Assembly (NCBI GenBank): GCA_964487255.1
Contig: CAZAQV010000002.1
Coordinates: 124,001-188,000 of the forward strand
Origin: CAZAQV01 sp964487255
GTDB lineage: Bacteria; Myxococcota_A; Polyangia; Polyangiales; CAZAQV01
DNA: 64,000 nt
Direction: 5' to 3'
Shown here: in pieces, positions 51,200 through 59,234 of the stretch
Layout: the number at the start of each line of letters is the position of its first letter
Position numbering within the stretch: position 1 is the stretch's first letter
Made by a program: the position numbers and the translations under genes
Notes under the pieces: model-generated
What the model was told of the DNA's origin: nothing
The model's database searches: none
The model's input: the letters and a program-made list of their open reading frames with translations, nothing else

Positions 51200-51835
51200 T
51201 GAGGGCTTCTCAACCGCCTCGCTTCCAACCTCGGTTTCGACAGCTTCTTCTTTGGGCTTTTTGGGTTTGGCGTTGAGGCGGCCCATGGCTTTTTGGGGAC
51301 CCAGTGAGAATAGGAACCCGAGCCCTCGCACCGCTTGGTCGATCACGTCGACGAGCTCGGCAGACTCGATTTGGGAAAAGTCGCTAAGCACATAGTTCGA
51401 CACGGAGCCTGAGCGCGGCCGACCGATGCCCATCCGTAGCCTGAGAAAATCTTTCGTCCCGAGCCGTTCCGCCGTCGACCGCAGCCCATTGTGTCCCGCG
51501 AGGCCACCACCGACCTTCAGCTTCACGGTGCCAAAGGGCAGGTCGAGTTCGTCGTGAATGACCACGATGCGCTCGGTTGGGATCTTGAAAAACTGCGCCG
51601 CAGGCTGCACCGACTCGCCGCTCAAGTTCATATACGTCTGGGGCTTGAGCAGCACGAGGTCGTGCTTGCGAAACGTCACGCGAGAAAACTGCCCGCGAAA
51701 CTTGTCGCGCATGGCCGGTGCTTCGGCGTCCTCGGCAAGCTGATCGACGACCACAAAGCCGATGTTGTGTCGGTTGGCGGCGTACTTGGGTCCCGGGTTG
51801 CCTAGCCCGACCACCAGCCAAGGTTCGTCTGCCAT
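51194..51835 (-). CDS. pth: Peptidyl-tRNA hydrolase
   Basis: Pth releases peptidyl-tRNAs that drop off ribosomes. The 213-residue product has WLVVGLGNPGPKYAANRHNI GF (catalytic His23), LLKPQTYMNLSGESVQP, IVVIHDELDLPFGTVKLKVG GGLAGHNGLRS and FLRLRMGIGRP, the full family pattern. A Lys/Glu-rich tail of about 20 residues follows. The TAG stop lies inside a partial hairpin-element end. It is downstream of rplY, a usual neighbour, but a terminator separates them. Confidence 0.95.
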   Translation of the reverse strand: MADEPWLVVGLGNPGPKYAANRHNIGFVVVDQLAEDAEAPAMRDKFRGQFSRVTFRKHDLVLLKPQTYMNLSGESVQPAAQFFKIPTERIVVIHDELDLPFGTVKLKVGGGLAGHNGLRSTAERLGTKDFLRLRMGIGRPRSGSVSNYVLSDFSQIESAELVDVIDQAVRGLGFLFSLGPQKAMGRLNAKPKKPKEEAVETEVGSEAVEKPSG

Positions 51836-51866
51836 CGCTTGAGCTTAGTTCTTTTTGTGGCAATGA

Positions 51867-51894
51867 AAACGCCCTTCGCGAGCGAAGGGCGTTT
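51867..51894 (-). terminator. Intrinsic terminator between rplY and pth
   Basis: AAACGCCCTTCGC (51867-51879) and GCGAAGGGCGTTT (51882-51894) form a 12-13 bp GC-rich stem. On the minus-strand transcript it is followed by UUUUCAUU, a short U-tract. It lies 23 bp after the rplY stop and 32 bp before the pth start, so pth may have partly independent expression. Confidence 0.72.
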
Positions 51895-51916
51895 CTCGGT
51901 TTGACCCAACGTTGTC

Positions 51917-52543
51917 TTACGCTTTGGGTCCAGCGGCCGCAGCGCCCTCTCCAGCAGCGGCTTCGTCCTCTGCGGCGGCGTTCTTCGCGCGGCGATCTTC
52001 TGCAACCAAGGCAAGCGACTGCTCGGGCTTGAGTTCGACCGAAACGCCTTCCGGAAGCTGCAAGTCAGCGACCGAATACGCATCTCCCATGTCGAGGTGA
52101 CTAATGTCGACTTCGATCAAGCTTGGGATCTTGTCCGGCGTTGCTTTGACCGGAAGGTCGCGGAACACGACTTGAAGCTTGCCGCCCTTTTGAACACCGA
52201 CCGCACGACCCTTGGCCGAGAATGGAACGTTGACGCTCACGGGTTGGTCGAGCGACACCTTGAAGAAGTCCACGTGAAGCGGCGCACGGCTTACGGGGTG
52301 GACCTGAATCTCCTTGATCATCGCCAGATGCGCGTCACCGCCCACCTTCAGGTCGATCAGGGTGTTGTGTCCCCATTTGCCGTACAAGATACGAACGAGT
52401 GGCTTGGGCTCGAGTGTGAGCGCGGTGGTCTCCACGCCTTGCCCATAAAACACGCCAGGGACCTTGCCCTGTGCGCGAAGCTGCCTCGCCGACCCCTTTC
52501 CGCGTGATGCGCGGACCTCAGTCTGCAATGTTTGCTTCTCCAT
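51917..52543 (-). CDS. rplY: 50S ribosomal protein L25 (CTC family)
   Basis: L25/general stress protein CTC binds 5S rRNA. The 208-residue product has the L25 domain (RASRGKGSARQLRAQGKVPG VFYG, VHPVSRAPLHVDFFKV) and the C-terminal CTC beta domain (VSVNVPFSAKGRAVGVQKGG, IPSLIEVDISHLDMGDAYSV), then an Ala/Glu/Gly-rich tail. L25-CTC next to pth is widely conserved. It is divergent from the lipoprotein gene at 52684. Confidence 0.95.
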   Translation of the reverse strand: MEKQTLQTEVRASRGKGSARQLRAQGKVPGVFYGQGVETTALTLEPKPLVRILYGKWGHNTLIDLKVGGDAHLAMIKEIQVHPVSRAPLHVDFFKVSLDQPVSVNVPFSAKGRAVGVQKGGKLQVVFRDLPVKATPDKIPSLIEVDISHLDMGDAYSVADLQLPEGVSVELKPEQSLALVAEDRRAKNAAAEDEAAAGEGAAAAGPKA

Positions 52544-52683
52544 GGTGTTGTCTTCTCCTTAACGATGGGTTTGCCGGCCGCAGCCGACACAAGGGGGCGG
52601 GTTTTAGCGGACGAAGGGTCGGTAAGCAAGGTGGCCGTTCAGCTCCTTTGGCACCGAAGCCTGCACCTGCTAGACGTCTCCAA

Positions 52684-53040
52684 GTGCGGCTCCTCCCATT
52701 CTACCTTATTTTCCTAGGTCTATCGCTCGGATGCGGTGCATCCGAGAAGCGTTCTCCCAAAAAGGACGAGGTGATCGCCGCAATGCGAACCGTCGCTTCG
52801 GAGGTTTCTGCTTGCTACGGCCCTGCTGCCTTCGACGTGAAGGTCGTATTCGATGGTGAGACCGGCGACCTCGTGGAGGTGGAAGAAATCACACCGCGAG
52901 GCCCTGAACTTAGCGAAGAGCAAGAAGCCTGCGTTCACCGCGAGCTCGTAAACAAGGTCAATGTCGGCACGTTCGATCGGAACAAGCACCTGCTCAGCAA
53001 CGGTCAATACCGGGTGGTTTACCCGTTCAAACAGAAGTAA
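52684..53040 (+). CDS. Small lipoprotein with AgmX/PglI-like domain
   Basis: GTG 52684 starts a short lipoprotein signal (RLLPFYLIFLGLSLGC) that upstream starts do not give. The 118-residue product then has VIAAMRTVASEVSACYGPAA, FDVKVVFDGETGDLVEVEE, EACVHRELVNKVNVGTFDR and YRVVYPFKQK. This follows the AgmX/PglI C-terminal layout: Cys in the first helix, beta strand with G-D/V, second Cys helix and a final strand. It is a reduced version of the domain in the gene at 7481. Role unknown, envelope location inferred. Confidence 0.65.
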   Translation: MRLLPFYLIFLGLSLGCGASEKRSPKKDEVIAAMRTVASEVSACYGPAAFDVKVVFDGETGDLVEVEEITPRGPELSEEQEACVHRELVNKVNVGTFDRNKHLLSNGQYRVVYPFKQK

Positions 53041-53058
53041 CTTTTCTACGTTTCGGGG

Positions 53059-53345
53059 CTAGATAGCGTCGGTAACGACGAGGAGGTATTCGCCCGAGCG
53101 TACGTCGCTTCCGCCCACCACGAACGCATCGGCCACGATGTACCATGTGCCCGGATCGACCGTGTAGGTCAGCGTCTGGTGTGCCCGCGCTTCGCAGGCA
53201 GCCGTGGTCGGTGTGTCGCGCAGCAAATGGATGTCGACATCGACGTTTCACGCTCGACCTCGAACTTGTAGACGACTTTCGGGCCCGATTCGTCTTGGTC
53301 TGCGCTGCACCCGTCGTAGTTGTCCAGCTGGCCTTGGGCCGTGTC
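53059..53345 (-). pseudogene. Frameshifted fragment of a PPC-like secreted domain
   Basis: On the minus strand, CDTAQGQLDNYDGCSADQDE leads to SGPKVVYKFEVERE. The reading then shifts frame near 53245 to VDVDIHLLRDTPTTAACEAR, TLTYTVDPGTWYIVADAFVV and GEYLLVVTDAI, ending TAG at 53061-53059. This is the pattern of a bacterial pre-peptidase C-terminal (PPC)-like beta domain (GPEVVYxFxV...VDVDIHLL...PGTYYVVVD...GxYxLxV). The 5' end and signal peptide are missing. It directly follows the kinase gene's stop. Confidence 0.6.
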
Positions 53346-53352
53346 GCAGGCG

Positions 53353-54429
53353 CTAGGAGCCTAGAAAAGTGAGTACCAACAGGATAGCGCCCGCGACGAA
53401 CATGAACAGGCCAAGCCCGAAGACGACCCAAGACAGAGTGCCCGGACCGCCGGACTTCTTCTTCACTGCTGCGGGGTGACTTGAACCCACAGCCGGACGA
53501 AGGCTCGGTTTCTTCTTTGTGAGCAACGGTACGGAGCGCGCGATGCTCGCGGACAACCGCCCTTCCATGCAGTCCTTGAGAACATTGGCGAGGTCTGCAG
53601 CCGTTTGGAATCGGTCTTCCTTCTTCTTGGCCATGGCCTTGAGCAGGATCATGCCGAGGCCTTCGGGAAACTGCAGATTGGGCGCGCGCTCTTCGAGCGG
53701 AATGGGCGGCTCCTCCACGTGCATCTTGACGAACTGAAGCGGCTCTTTCGCGTCGAAGGGAAGGCGTCCAGAAACGAGTTCGTACAAGATGACACCCAGC
53801 GAGTAGATGTCGGAGCGCGCATCGAGCGGCTCACCGCTCGCTTGCTCCGGACTCATAAACTCGGCGGTACCAAACACCATTCCCTCCTGCGTGAGGATCA
53901 TGGAGCCCGGTCGCATCTGCCGCTCGCTCACCTTGGCCAACCCAAAATCAAGCAACTTGGGAAAGTCTTCGATACCGCCTTGGTTCGTCAAAAAGATATT
54001 CTCAGGCTTGAGATCGCGATGAATGATGCCCGCTCGATGCGCCTCTTCGAGCGCGCCGCAGATCTGGATCATGATCTTGATGGCACGCTCCGGGTCCATC
54101 GGGCCATGCGCGCGGATCAGCTGCGCCAGGTTCTTGCCCTCCATGAACTCGAGGACCATGTACCAAGCGCCGTCATCGAGCTGACCGTACGTAAACACGC
54201 GCGCGGTGTTCGGGTGAGAAAGGTGGCTCATGGCGCGTGCCTCGCGTTTGAAACGCGAAACCAAGTCCGGTCGAGCGCTGTACTTGCGATGCAAAATCTT
54301 GATCGCCACGTGCCGGTTCATCTCCGGTTGCGCCGCCCTGTAGACCGAGCCCATTCCCCCCGTACCCACACGAGCTTCGATGCGAAACTCGCCAGCTACA
54401 AGCTGCCCGATATGCGGATCGTCCGACAC
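53353..54429 (-). CDS. Membrane-anchored Ser/Thr protein kinase (PknB type)
   Basis: The 358-residue protein has an N-terminal Hanks-type kinase domain with P-loop VGTGGMGSVYRA (about 21-32), catalytic Lys44 (VAIKILHRKY), HRDLKPENIFL (137-147), DFGLAKV (161-167), FGTAEFMSPEQASGEPLDAR SDIYSLGVILYE. A basic Ser/Lys-rich linker (about 290-330) leads to one C-terminal membrane helix (VVFGLGLFMFVAGAILLVLT), leaving no outside sensor domain. It is single and divergent from the gene at 54516. All catalytic residues are present, so it should be active. Confidence 0.92.
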   Translation of the reverse strand: MSDDPHIGQLVAGEFRIEARVGTGGMGSVYRAAQPEMNRHVAIKILHRKYSARPDLVSRFKREARAMSHLSHPNTARVFTYGQLDDGAWYMVLEFMEGKNLAQLIRAHGPMDPERAIKIMIQICGALEEAHRAGIIHRDLKPENIFLTNQGGIEDFPKLLDFGLAKVSERQMRPGSMILTQEGMVFGTAEFMSPEQASGEPLDARSDIYSLGVILYELVSGRLPFDAKEPLQFVKMHVEEPPIPLEERAPNLQFPEGLGMILLKAMAKKKEDRFQTAADLANVLKDCMEGRLSASIARSVPLLTKKKPSLRPAVGSSHPAAVKKKSGGPGTLSWVVFGLGLFMFVAGAILLVLTFLGS

Positions 54430-54515
54430 GCCGGCAGTCTACTGCAATCGCTGTGGATTTGGGAGCTTCACGCGAATTTTCGAAACCCCGGCCTCCGACG
54501 CGCCGAAACGCTCCC

Positions 54516-55115
54516 ATGAAGCCCACTCATTCGACCTCCACCAACACCCGACCCCACTCATCAGGCGAGGCGCGGACTACTCAAGCGCCACCCGACCGCT
54601 TCGCCACCCGACGAGAAGAACGCATTGCCAAAGACCGAACATCCTTCGCTTCGCTGCTCGCCCAGACCGAACTCATGACGCCCACGCAGCACTCTGGCAG
54701 CACGAGCGCCGGAGCCTCTCACTCGAGTCCAGCATGCGGCTTGGCAGACAGACTGCTGGAACAACACCGTGACCTCGACCTCCCGGAAGATGTGACGAAC
54801 CAGATACCTGCTTGGGTTCTGATCGAGCAAGCGCATGCTGAGGCTGGAACACCGAAGGGCACGTCAGCCGGATCGTCACGCTTGGCATCGAGTGCTCCGG
54901 AGACGAACTTCGGCGTCATGTTCGACCAGTTTGTGTCGGCCGTACGGATCGGCAAACAAGGCGAACGCGCTTGTGTTTCACTAACACTGGATCTGGGTGG
55001 TACCAGCCCAGTCCAGGTCATGATCGAAGAGACGTCGATGGGTCCGATGATCGAGGTACAGAGCGAAAACCCGACCGAGGGGCTGGCGCTCGAACGAGCG
55101 CTGGCGAAACGCTAA
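54516..55115 (+). CDS. Hypothetical protein, Ser/Thr-rich with C-terminal beta region
   Basis: A 199-residue product from ATG 54516 (a longer frame starts at 54453). The N-terminal 70 residues are Ser/Thr/Pro/Arg-rich and disordered. The C-terminal part (NFGVMFDQFVSAVRIGKQGE RACVSLTLDLGGTSPVQVMI EETSMGPMIEVQSE) forms beta strands and reminds me of FliK/HpaP-type C-terminal domains of type III secretion length-control proteins, but no secretion genes are nearby, so this is a weak lead. The stop overlaps the convergent ctaA stop by 4 bp. Confidence 0.55.
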   Translation: MKPTHSTSTNTRPHSSGEARTTQAPPDRFATRREERIAKDRTSFASLLAQTELMTPTQHSGSTSAGASHSSPACGLADRLLEQHRDLDLPEDVTNQIPAWVLIEQAHAEAGTPKGTSAGSSRLASSAPETNFGVMFDQFVSAVRIGKQGERACVSLTLDLGGTSPVQVMIEETSMGPMIEVQSENPTEGLALERALAKR

Positions 55116-56032
55116 GCGCGCAAGGCGCGACGTGACCAAAGGGTTGCGGCGATGAGCACGGCGTTCGACAGCAGCAAGTGGACCAACTGCATGAACACCG
55201 GCGCCCGCAAGAGTAGGTTGATGACACCGGCCAGCACTTGAAACGAGACGAGCGCAAGCAACCAGCGTGAGGCGGCAGCGATTGGAGGCTCCGCACCTTG
55301 CGCATCGGACGACGTGCTGCGCAGTCCACGCACCGAAAGCACAATCACGTACAGCGAAAAAGCGACCGCAAAGAACGGGTGCCAAACCCGCAAGCGCAGC
55401 CAAAGATGTGCGCGCGGGTCCCCGTCTTGGCGCAGCCCTTCGATCAGCGAGCCGGCTGGAAAGAGCGTGTCTCCGAGGGCCGCAATGGCGCCACTTGTGC
55501 CGACGGCCACAAAGAGTAGAACGCCGACGGCCACGAGCAGCCGCGCACGATGAGCAAACGGTGAGCCCGCAAGTCGTGGCTTGCGCGCGAGGTCGAAGCT
55601 CAGCGTGCAAGCCACCACGAGCGCAAAGGTGTTCACCAGGTGTCCGCTGATCCAGTAGCCACGAGAAAGCGACGTGTCTCCCGCGACTCGCTCGAAGATC
55701 ACCAAGCCCGCACCGATGAGTGCCTCGGTGGTCATGAAGAACAGCACCGCGTAAGCGACCCTGCGCGCGGCTCCTGCAGCAAAAGTCCGCCGTGCAAACA
55801 CCGCTAGGGCGAGCGCAAATATCCACGCGAAGCCGCTGGTCACCCGGTGTGTGAACTCGATCAGCTTTTCGGTGCTCGGTGCCATCGGCACGACCTCTCC
55901 GTGGCAAAGGGGCCAGTCGCTGCCGCAACCTGCACCAGAGCCCGTTGCGCGAACGAAAGCGCCCCAGACGATCACAAAGACCGTATACGCCAGGACGAAG
56001 GCAGCAAAGCGCGTGTACCGCTGCGAAGCCAT
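55112..56032 (-). CDS. ctaA: Haem A synthase (CtaA/Cox15 family)
   Basis: CtaA oxidises the C8 methyl of haem O to make haem A for cytochrome oxidases. The 306-residue product from ATG 56032 has eight helices and conserved His in HRVTSGFAWIFALALAVFAR, SGHLVNTFALVVACTLSFDL, VWHPFFAVAFSLYVIVLSVR and QLVHLLLSNAVLIAATLW, plus the two-Cys loop GSGAGCGSDWPLCHGEVVP between helices 1 and 2. The neighbouring ctaB and oxidase genes are absent, and an OPT transporter is upstream, 55 bp away on the same strand. Confidence 0.88.
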   Translation of the reverse strand: MASQRYTRFAAFVLAYTVFVIVWGAFVRATGSGAGCGSDWPLCHGEVVPMAPSTEKLIEFTHRVTSGFAWIFALALAVFARRTFAAGAARRVAYAVLFFMTTEALIGAGLVIFERVAGDTSLSRGYWISGHLVNTFALVVACTLSFDLARKPRLAGSPFAHRARLLVAVGVLLFVAVGTSGAIAALGDTLFPAGSLIEGLRQDGDPRAHLWLRLRVWHPFFAVAFSLYVIVLSVRGLRSTSSDAQGAEPPIAAASRWLLALVSFQVLAGVINLLLRAPVFMQLVHLLLSNAVLIAATLWSRRALRA

Positions 56033-56086
56033 GACGGTGGTTTGGGGGCAAGCGGCGATAACGGCAAGCACGGCGTGGTCCGTGGC

Positions 56087-58090
56087 CTACGTGGGGCGGC
56101 CACCACGCGCCGGTCGCGCGTAGTGCCAAAAGGCACCGATCACGGCCACAAACGCCACGATCGCAAGCACACTCTGCCCCGGAAAGGAGATGTCGAGCGT
56201 TCCGAAACTGACGACCAACATGGCGATCAAAACACCCACGAGTGACTCGCCGGCGATGATGCCCGAAGCGAAAAGCACGCCCGCGTGCGAGACCTCCGGT
56301 TCGGGTGGCGGCTCAGCTTTGCGGAAAGGCCCCCTTTCAGCAACTTCCCGCTTCTTGGTGGCACGTTTGACGAGTGTCGCCAGAACGCCACCGATGAAGA
56401 TGGGGACGGAAATACCGAAGGGCAAGTAAATGCCAACTGCAATCGGCATGAGGTGCAGACGAAAACTCGCAGCTTTTTTTTCGAGGCGATGATCGGCAAG
56501 TTGAAAAACGATGCCAAGAACCCCACCAAAAAGCACGAGTCCCCAAGGCAGCGCACCGCCCCCAAAGAAACCTTTTGCGAGACTGGCGAATAGACCCGCT
56601 TGCGGCGCGGACAGTTCTTTACTGCCGATGCCCCAAGCTTCGTGCAGCAATGTCAACACCGGCGCCATCACGAGCGACGCCACCGCGACACCGGCAATCT
56701 GCATGATCTGTTGTTTGCGCGGTGCTGCGCCAACGAGGCTGCCCGTCTTGAGGTCGTTGCAAACGTCACCCGAGGTGCACGCCGCGCAGCAAACGATGGC
56801 AGCAACGCCTAGCGTTGCGACCATGCCATCCATGCCAGTGAAACCGAAGATCAGCAGCATCGCGCCCGTGAAAAGCACGGCCGTGATGGTCATGCCAGAC
56901 ACCGGACTGTTCGAGTTGCCGACCAGGCCCACGATGTAGCTCGCTACGGCAACGAAGAAGAAGGACATCACGACCATCACCACCGTAGAAAGCAGCGTGA
57001 TCGAGACGAGCCCCGTGAACTGGTAGTACACGTAGACAATGAGCGCGAGCGCGAGCGCGCCAAGCGCCAATATCGCCTTCGAGGGGATGTCGGCGTCGTC
57101 GTCGACCGCCGACCCTTCGACGCGCTTGTTCATCCGCTTTTTGAGTTCGCGGATGGCCTGCACCAGCCCGTGGCGCACCTTGATGATGGACGCGGCTCCT
57201 CCGACCACCATCGCGCCAACCCCGATGTAGCGAACCTTCTCTGACCAGATGGTGTAGGCCGCACCAACGCCATCGTCAGGGAGCGGCGTTGCAACGGCAG
57301 CGAACCCGAGGGCGTCGAGTAGCGCTTCGATCTCGCCCATCAGCGGAATGCAAACCCACCAACCGATGGCCCCCCCCATGCAGATCAACACCGCAACGTT
57401 AAGACCGACGATGTAGCCCACTCCCACCAGCGCGGGCGAGATTTCCGAACCCAGGTACAGAACGCGTGAACCCGCGAGCGTCGCCGCTTCGACGTGACCT
57501 TTGAAGAGACCTATGTAACCCGCAACCAACTTGAAGATCGCACCGATCGCGGCGCCAACGCCAACGCGCATACCGTCTTGCGTCGCCTCGGCGTCTTGGC
57601 CGATGCGGTCGCCAGTTTCGAGCACCGCCGCGCACGCCACGCCTTCGGGGTACGGCAGCTCGTCGTTGTCGACCACGAACACCCGGCGCATCGGGATCAT
57701 AAACAAGATGCCGAGCAGACCACCCGCAAACGCGATCAGGGTCGTGGTTACAAAGTTGAACTCGCGCCACGCACCGATAAGCAAGAGCGCGGGCACGGTG
57801 AAAATAATGCCCGCAGCGAGGGACTCGCCGGCCGACGCCGTGGTCTGGATTTGGTTAGCCTCAAGCACGGTGCCATCGCGAAACAGTCCGCGTAGTAGGA
57901 GCATGCCAACCACGGCCGCCGGAATCGACGCAGACACCGTCATGCCAGCCTTGAGTCCCAAGTAGACATTGGCCGCGGCCATGATGACGGAAAGCACAAG
58001 CCCGGTCACAACCGCGCGCGGCGTCAGCTCGAGCTTTGAAGCCGCCGCTGGCAGGCTCGGTTTCTGCGCTCCATCGGACACGGCAGGCAA
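56087..58090 (-). CDS. OPT family oligopeptide transporter
   Basis: A 667-residue integral membrane protein with about 14-16 helices. OPT marks are LTPRAVVTGLVLSVIMAAAN VYLGLKAGMTVSASIPAAVV, NQIQTTASAGESLAAGIIFT VPAL, LPYPEGVACAAVLETGD and the late segment ASGIIAGESLVGVLIAML. OPT proteins move oligopeptides or metal-siderophore complexes with protons; the substrate here is undetermined. The TTG start at 58090 has GGAGG 6 bases upstream, which is better than the in-frame GTG 58081. It is followed by ctaA at 55 bp. Confidence 0.9.
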   Translation of the reverse strand: MPAVSDGAQKPSLPAAASKLELTPRAVVTGLVLSVIMAAANVYLGLKAGMTVSASIPAAVVGMLLLRGLFRDGTVLEANQIQTTASAGESLAAGIIFTVPALLLIGAWREFNFVTTTLIAFAGGLLGILFMIPMRRVFVVDNDELPYPEGVACAAVLETGDRIGQDAEATQDGMRVGVGAAIGAIFKLVAGYIGLFKGHVEAATLAGSRVLYLGSEISPALVGVGYIVGLNVAVLICMGGAIGWWVCIPLMGEIEALLDALGFAAVATPLPDDGVGAAYTIWSEKVRYIGVGAMVVGGAASIIKVRHGLVQAIRELKKRMNKRVEGSAVDDDADIPSKAILALGALALALIVYVYYQFTGLVSITLLSTVVMVVMSFFFVAVASYIVGLVGNSNSPVSGMTITAVLFTGAMLLIFGFTGMDGMVATLGVAAIVCCAACTSGDVCNDLKTGSLVGAAPRKQQIMQIAGVAVASLVMAPVLTLLHEAWGIGSKELSAPQAGLFASLAKGFFGGGALPWGLVLFGGVLGIVFQLADHRLEKKAASFRLHLMPIAVGIYLPFGISVPIFIGGVLATLVKRATKKREVAERGPFRKAEPPPEPEVSHAGVLFASGIIAGESLVGVLIAMLVVSFGTLDISFPGQSVLAIVAFVAVIGAFWHYARPARGGRPT

Positions 58091-58122
58091 CTATCGCCTC
58101 CGGCCAAACTTCGCAAGCAGTC

Positions 58123-58203
58123 GATGAGCGTGGGCAGCCCAAGCAAGCCGATTTGCTACCTGCAAATTGCTGCTTGCGACGCGCAACAGTGAAGAGCCAA
58201 TGA
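58123..58203 (+). repeat. Dispersed hairpin element, copy R12
   Basis: Runs from GATGAGCGTGGGCAGCCC to GTGAAGAGCCAATGA. The core hairpin is CGATTTGC (58149-58156), loop TACCT, GCAAATTG (58162-58169), with one G-T pair. It lies between the divergent OPT and SDR genes. Confidence 0.78.
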
Positions 58204-58282
58204 CAGAGTCTCAATGGGAGCCGGGGCGGGAATGAGACTGCATCGGGTTTGCAGAGACCGCACGGCGCTCTACGCTCCGGCA

Positions 58283-59158
58283 ATGATCATCGTATCGGGT
58301 GCTTCGGGGCTGATCGGTCGCGCGCTGTGCGACGCGCTAAGGGCTCAAGGTCAAACCGTGGCGCCCATGGTGCGGCGCACGCCCGTCGATGGCGAGATCG
58401 CGTGGTCACCCAGCGAGCAAAAACTCGACGTCGCAGACCTTGAAGGGTGCCGTGCCGTCGTCCACCTCGCCGGCGAAAGCGTGTTTGGCTTGTGGACCGA
58501 CAAGAAGAAGAAGCGCATCCGCGATAGCCGCGTGGAGGGTACGCGCCTCATCGCTGAACGCTTGGCGTCGATGCCCAAACCGCCCGAGGTAATGGTCTGT
58601 TCTTCGGCCGTCGGGTACTACCCAGATAGCCAACAGTCTTTGGACGAGAGCGCTGCGCCGGGAGACTCTTTTCTCGCGGAGGTCTGCCAGGCGTGGGAAG
58701 CCGCCGCCGAGCCCGCGCGGCAAGCTGGTATTCGCACCGCGCACGTGCGTACGGGCCTGGTTCTGAGCGAAGAGGGTGGCGCGCTGGGTGCGATGCTCCC
58801 AGCGTTTCGCATGGGCGTAGGTGGAAAGCTCGGCTCGGGTGAGCAATGGATGTCGTGGATCACGCGTCGTGACTTGGTGCGCATGCTGCTGTGGGCGATC
58901 GACAACCAAGACGTCGAGGGCGCACTCAACGCTGTCTCGCCCAACCCGGTCCAGAACAACGACTTCACCAAGACGCTCGGCAAAGTCTTGAGTCGACCGA
59001 CGTTTATGTCGGTGCCAGCCTTCGCGCTCAAACTCGGACTCGGTGAGTTCTCTACCGAACTTTTGGTCAGCCATCGCATCGAGCCTGCCAAGGCTGCTGA
59101 GCATGGGTTTGGGTTCGAAGACCCCGAGCTTGAGCCTGCCCTCGCACGCATCCTGTAG
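58283..59158 (+). CDS. TIGR01777-type SDR epimerase (YfcH family)
   Basis: A 291-residue cytoplasmic extended-SDR protein. The NAD(P)-binding Rossmann motif IIVSGASGLIGRALCDALRA sits at the N-terminus, which fixes the start at ATG 58283. WSPSEQKLDVADLEGCRAVV HLAGESV, SSAVGYYPD (the SDR Tyr region), MSWITRRDLVRMLLWAID and GALNAVSPNPVQNNDFTKTL GKVLSRPTF are family hallmarks. The physiological substrate of the family is not known. It is followed after 76 bp by a kinase operon. Confidence 0.9.
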   Translation: MIIVSGASGLIGRALCDALRAQGQTVAPMVRRTPVDGEIAWSPSEQKLDVADLEGCRAVVHLAGESVFGLWTDKKKKRIRDSRVEGTRLIAERLASMPKPPEVMVCSSAVGYYPDSQQSLDESAAPGDSFLAEVCQAWEAAAEPARQAGIRTAHVRTGLVLSEEGGALGAMLPAFRMGVGGKLGSGEQWMSWITRRDLVRMLLWAIDNQDVEGALNAVSPNPVQNNDFTKTLGKVLSRPTFMSVPAFALKLGLGEFSTELLVSHRIEPAKAAEHGFGFEDPELEPALARIL

Positions 59159-59234
59159 CTCACACTACGCGCTGTCTCTCGCTTGGCTCCAGAAAAGCTG
59201 AAATCGTACACCAATGTGCTAGATCTGGCGGCCC

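Noticed and set aside
54981..56129. 382-codon minus-strand frame
   Set aside because: It overlaps ctaA in another frame on the same strand; ctaA has all haem-ligand motifs.
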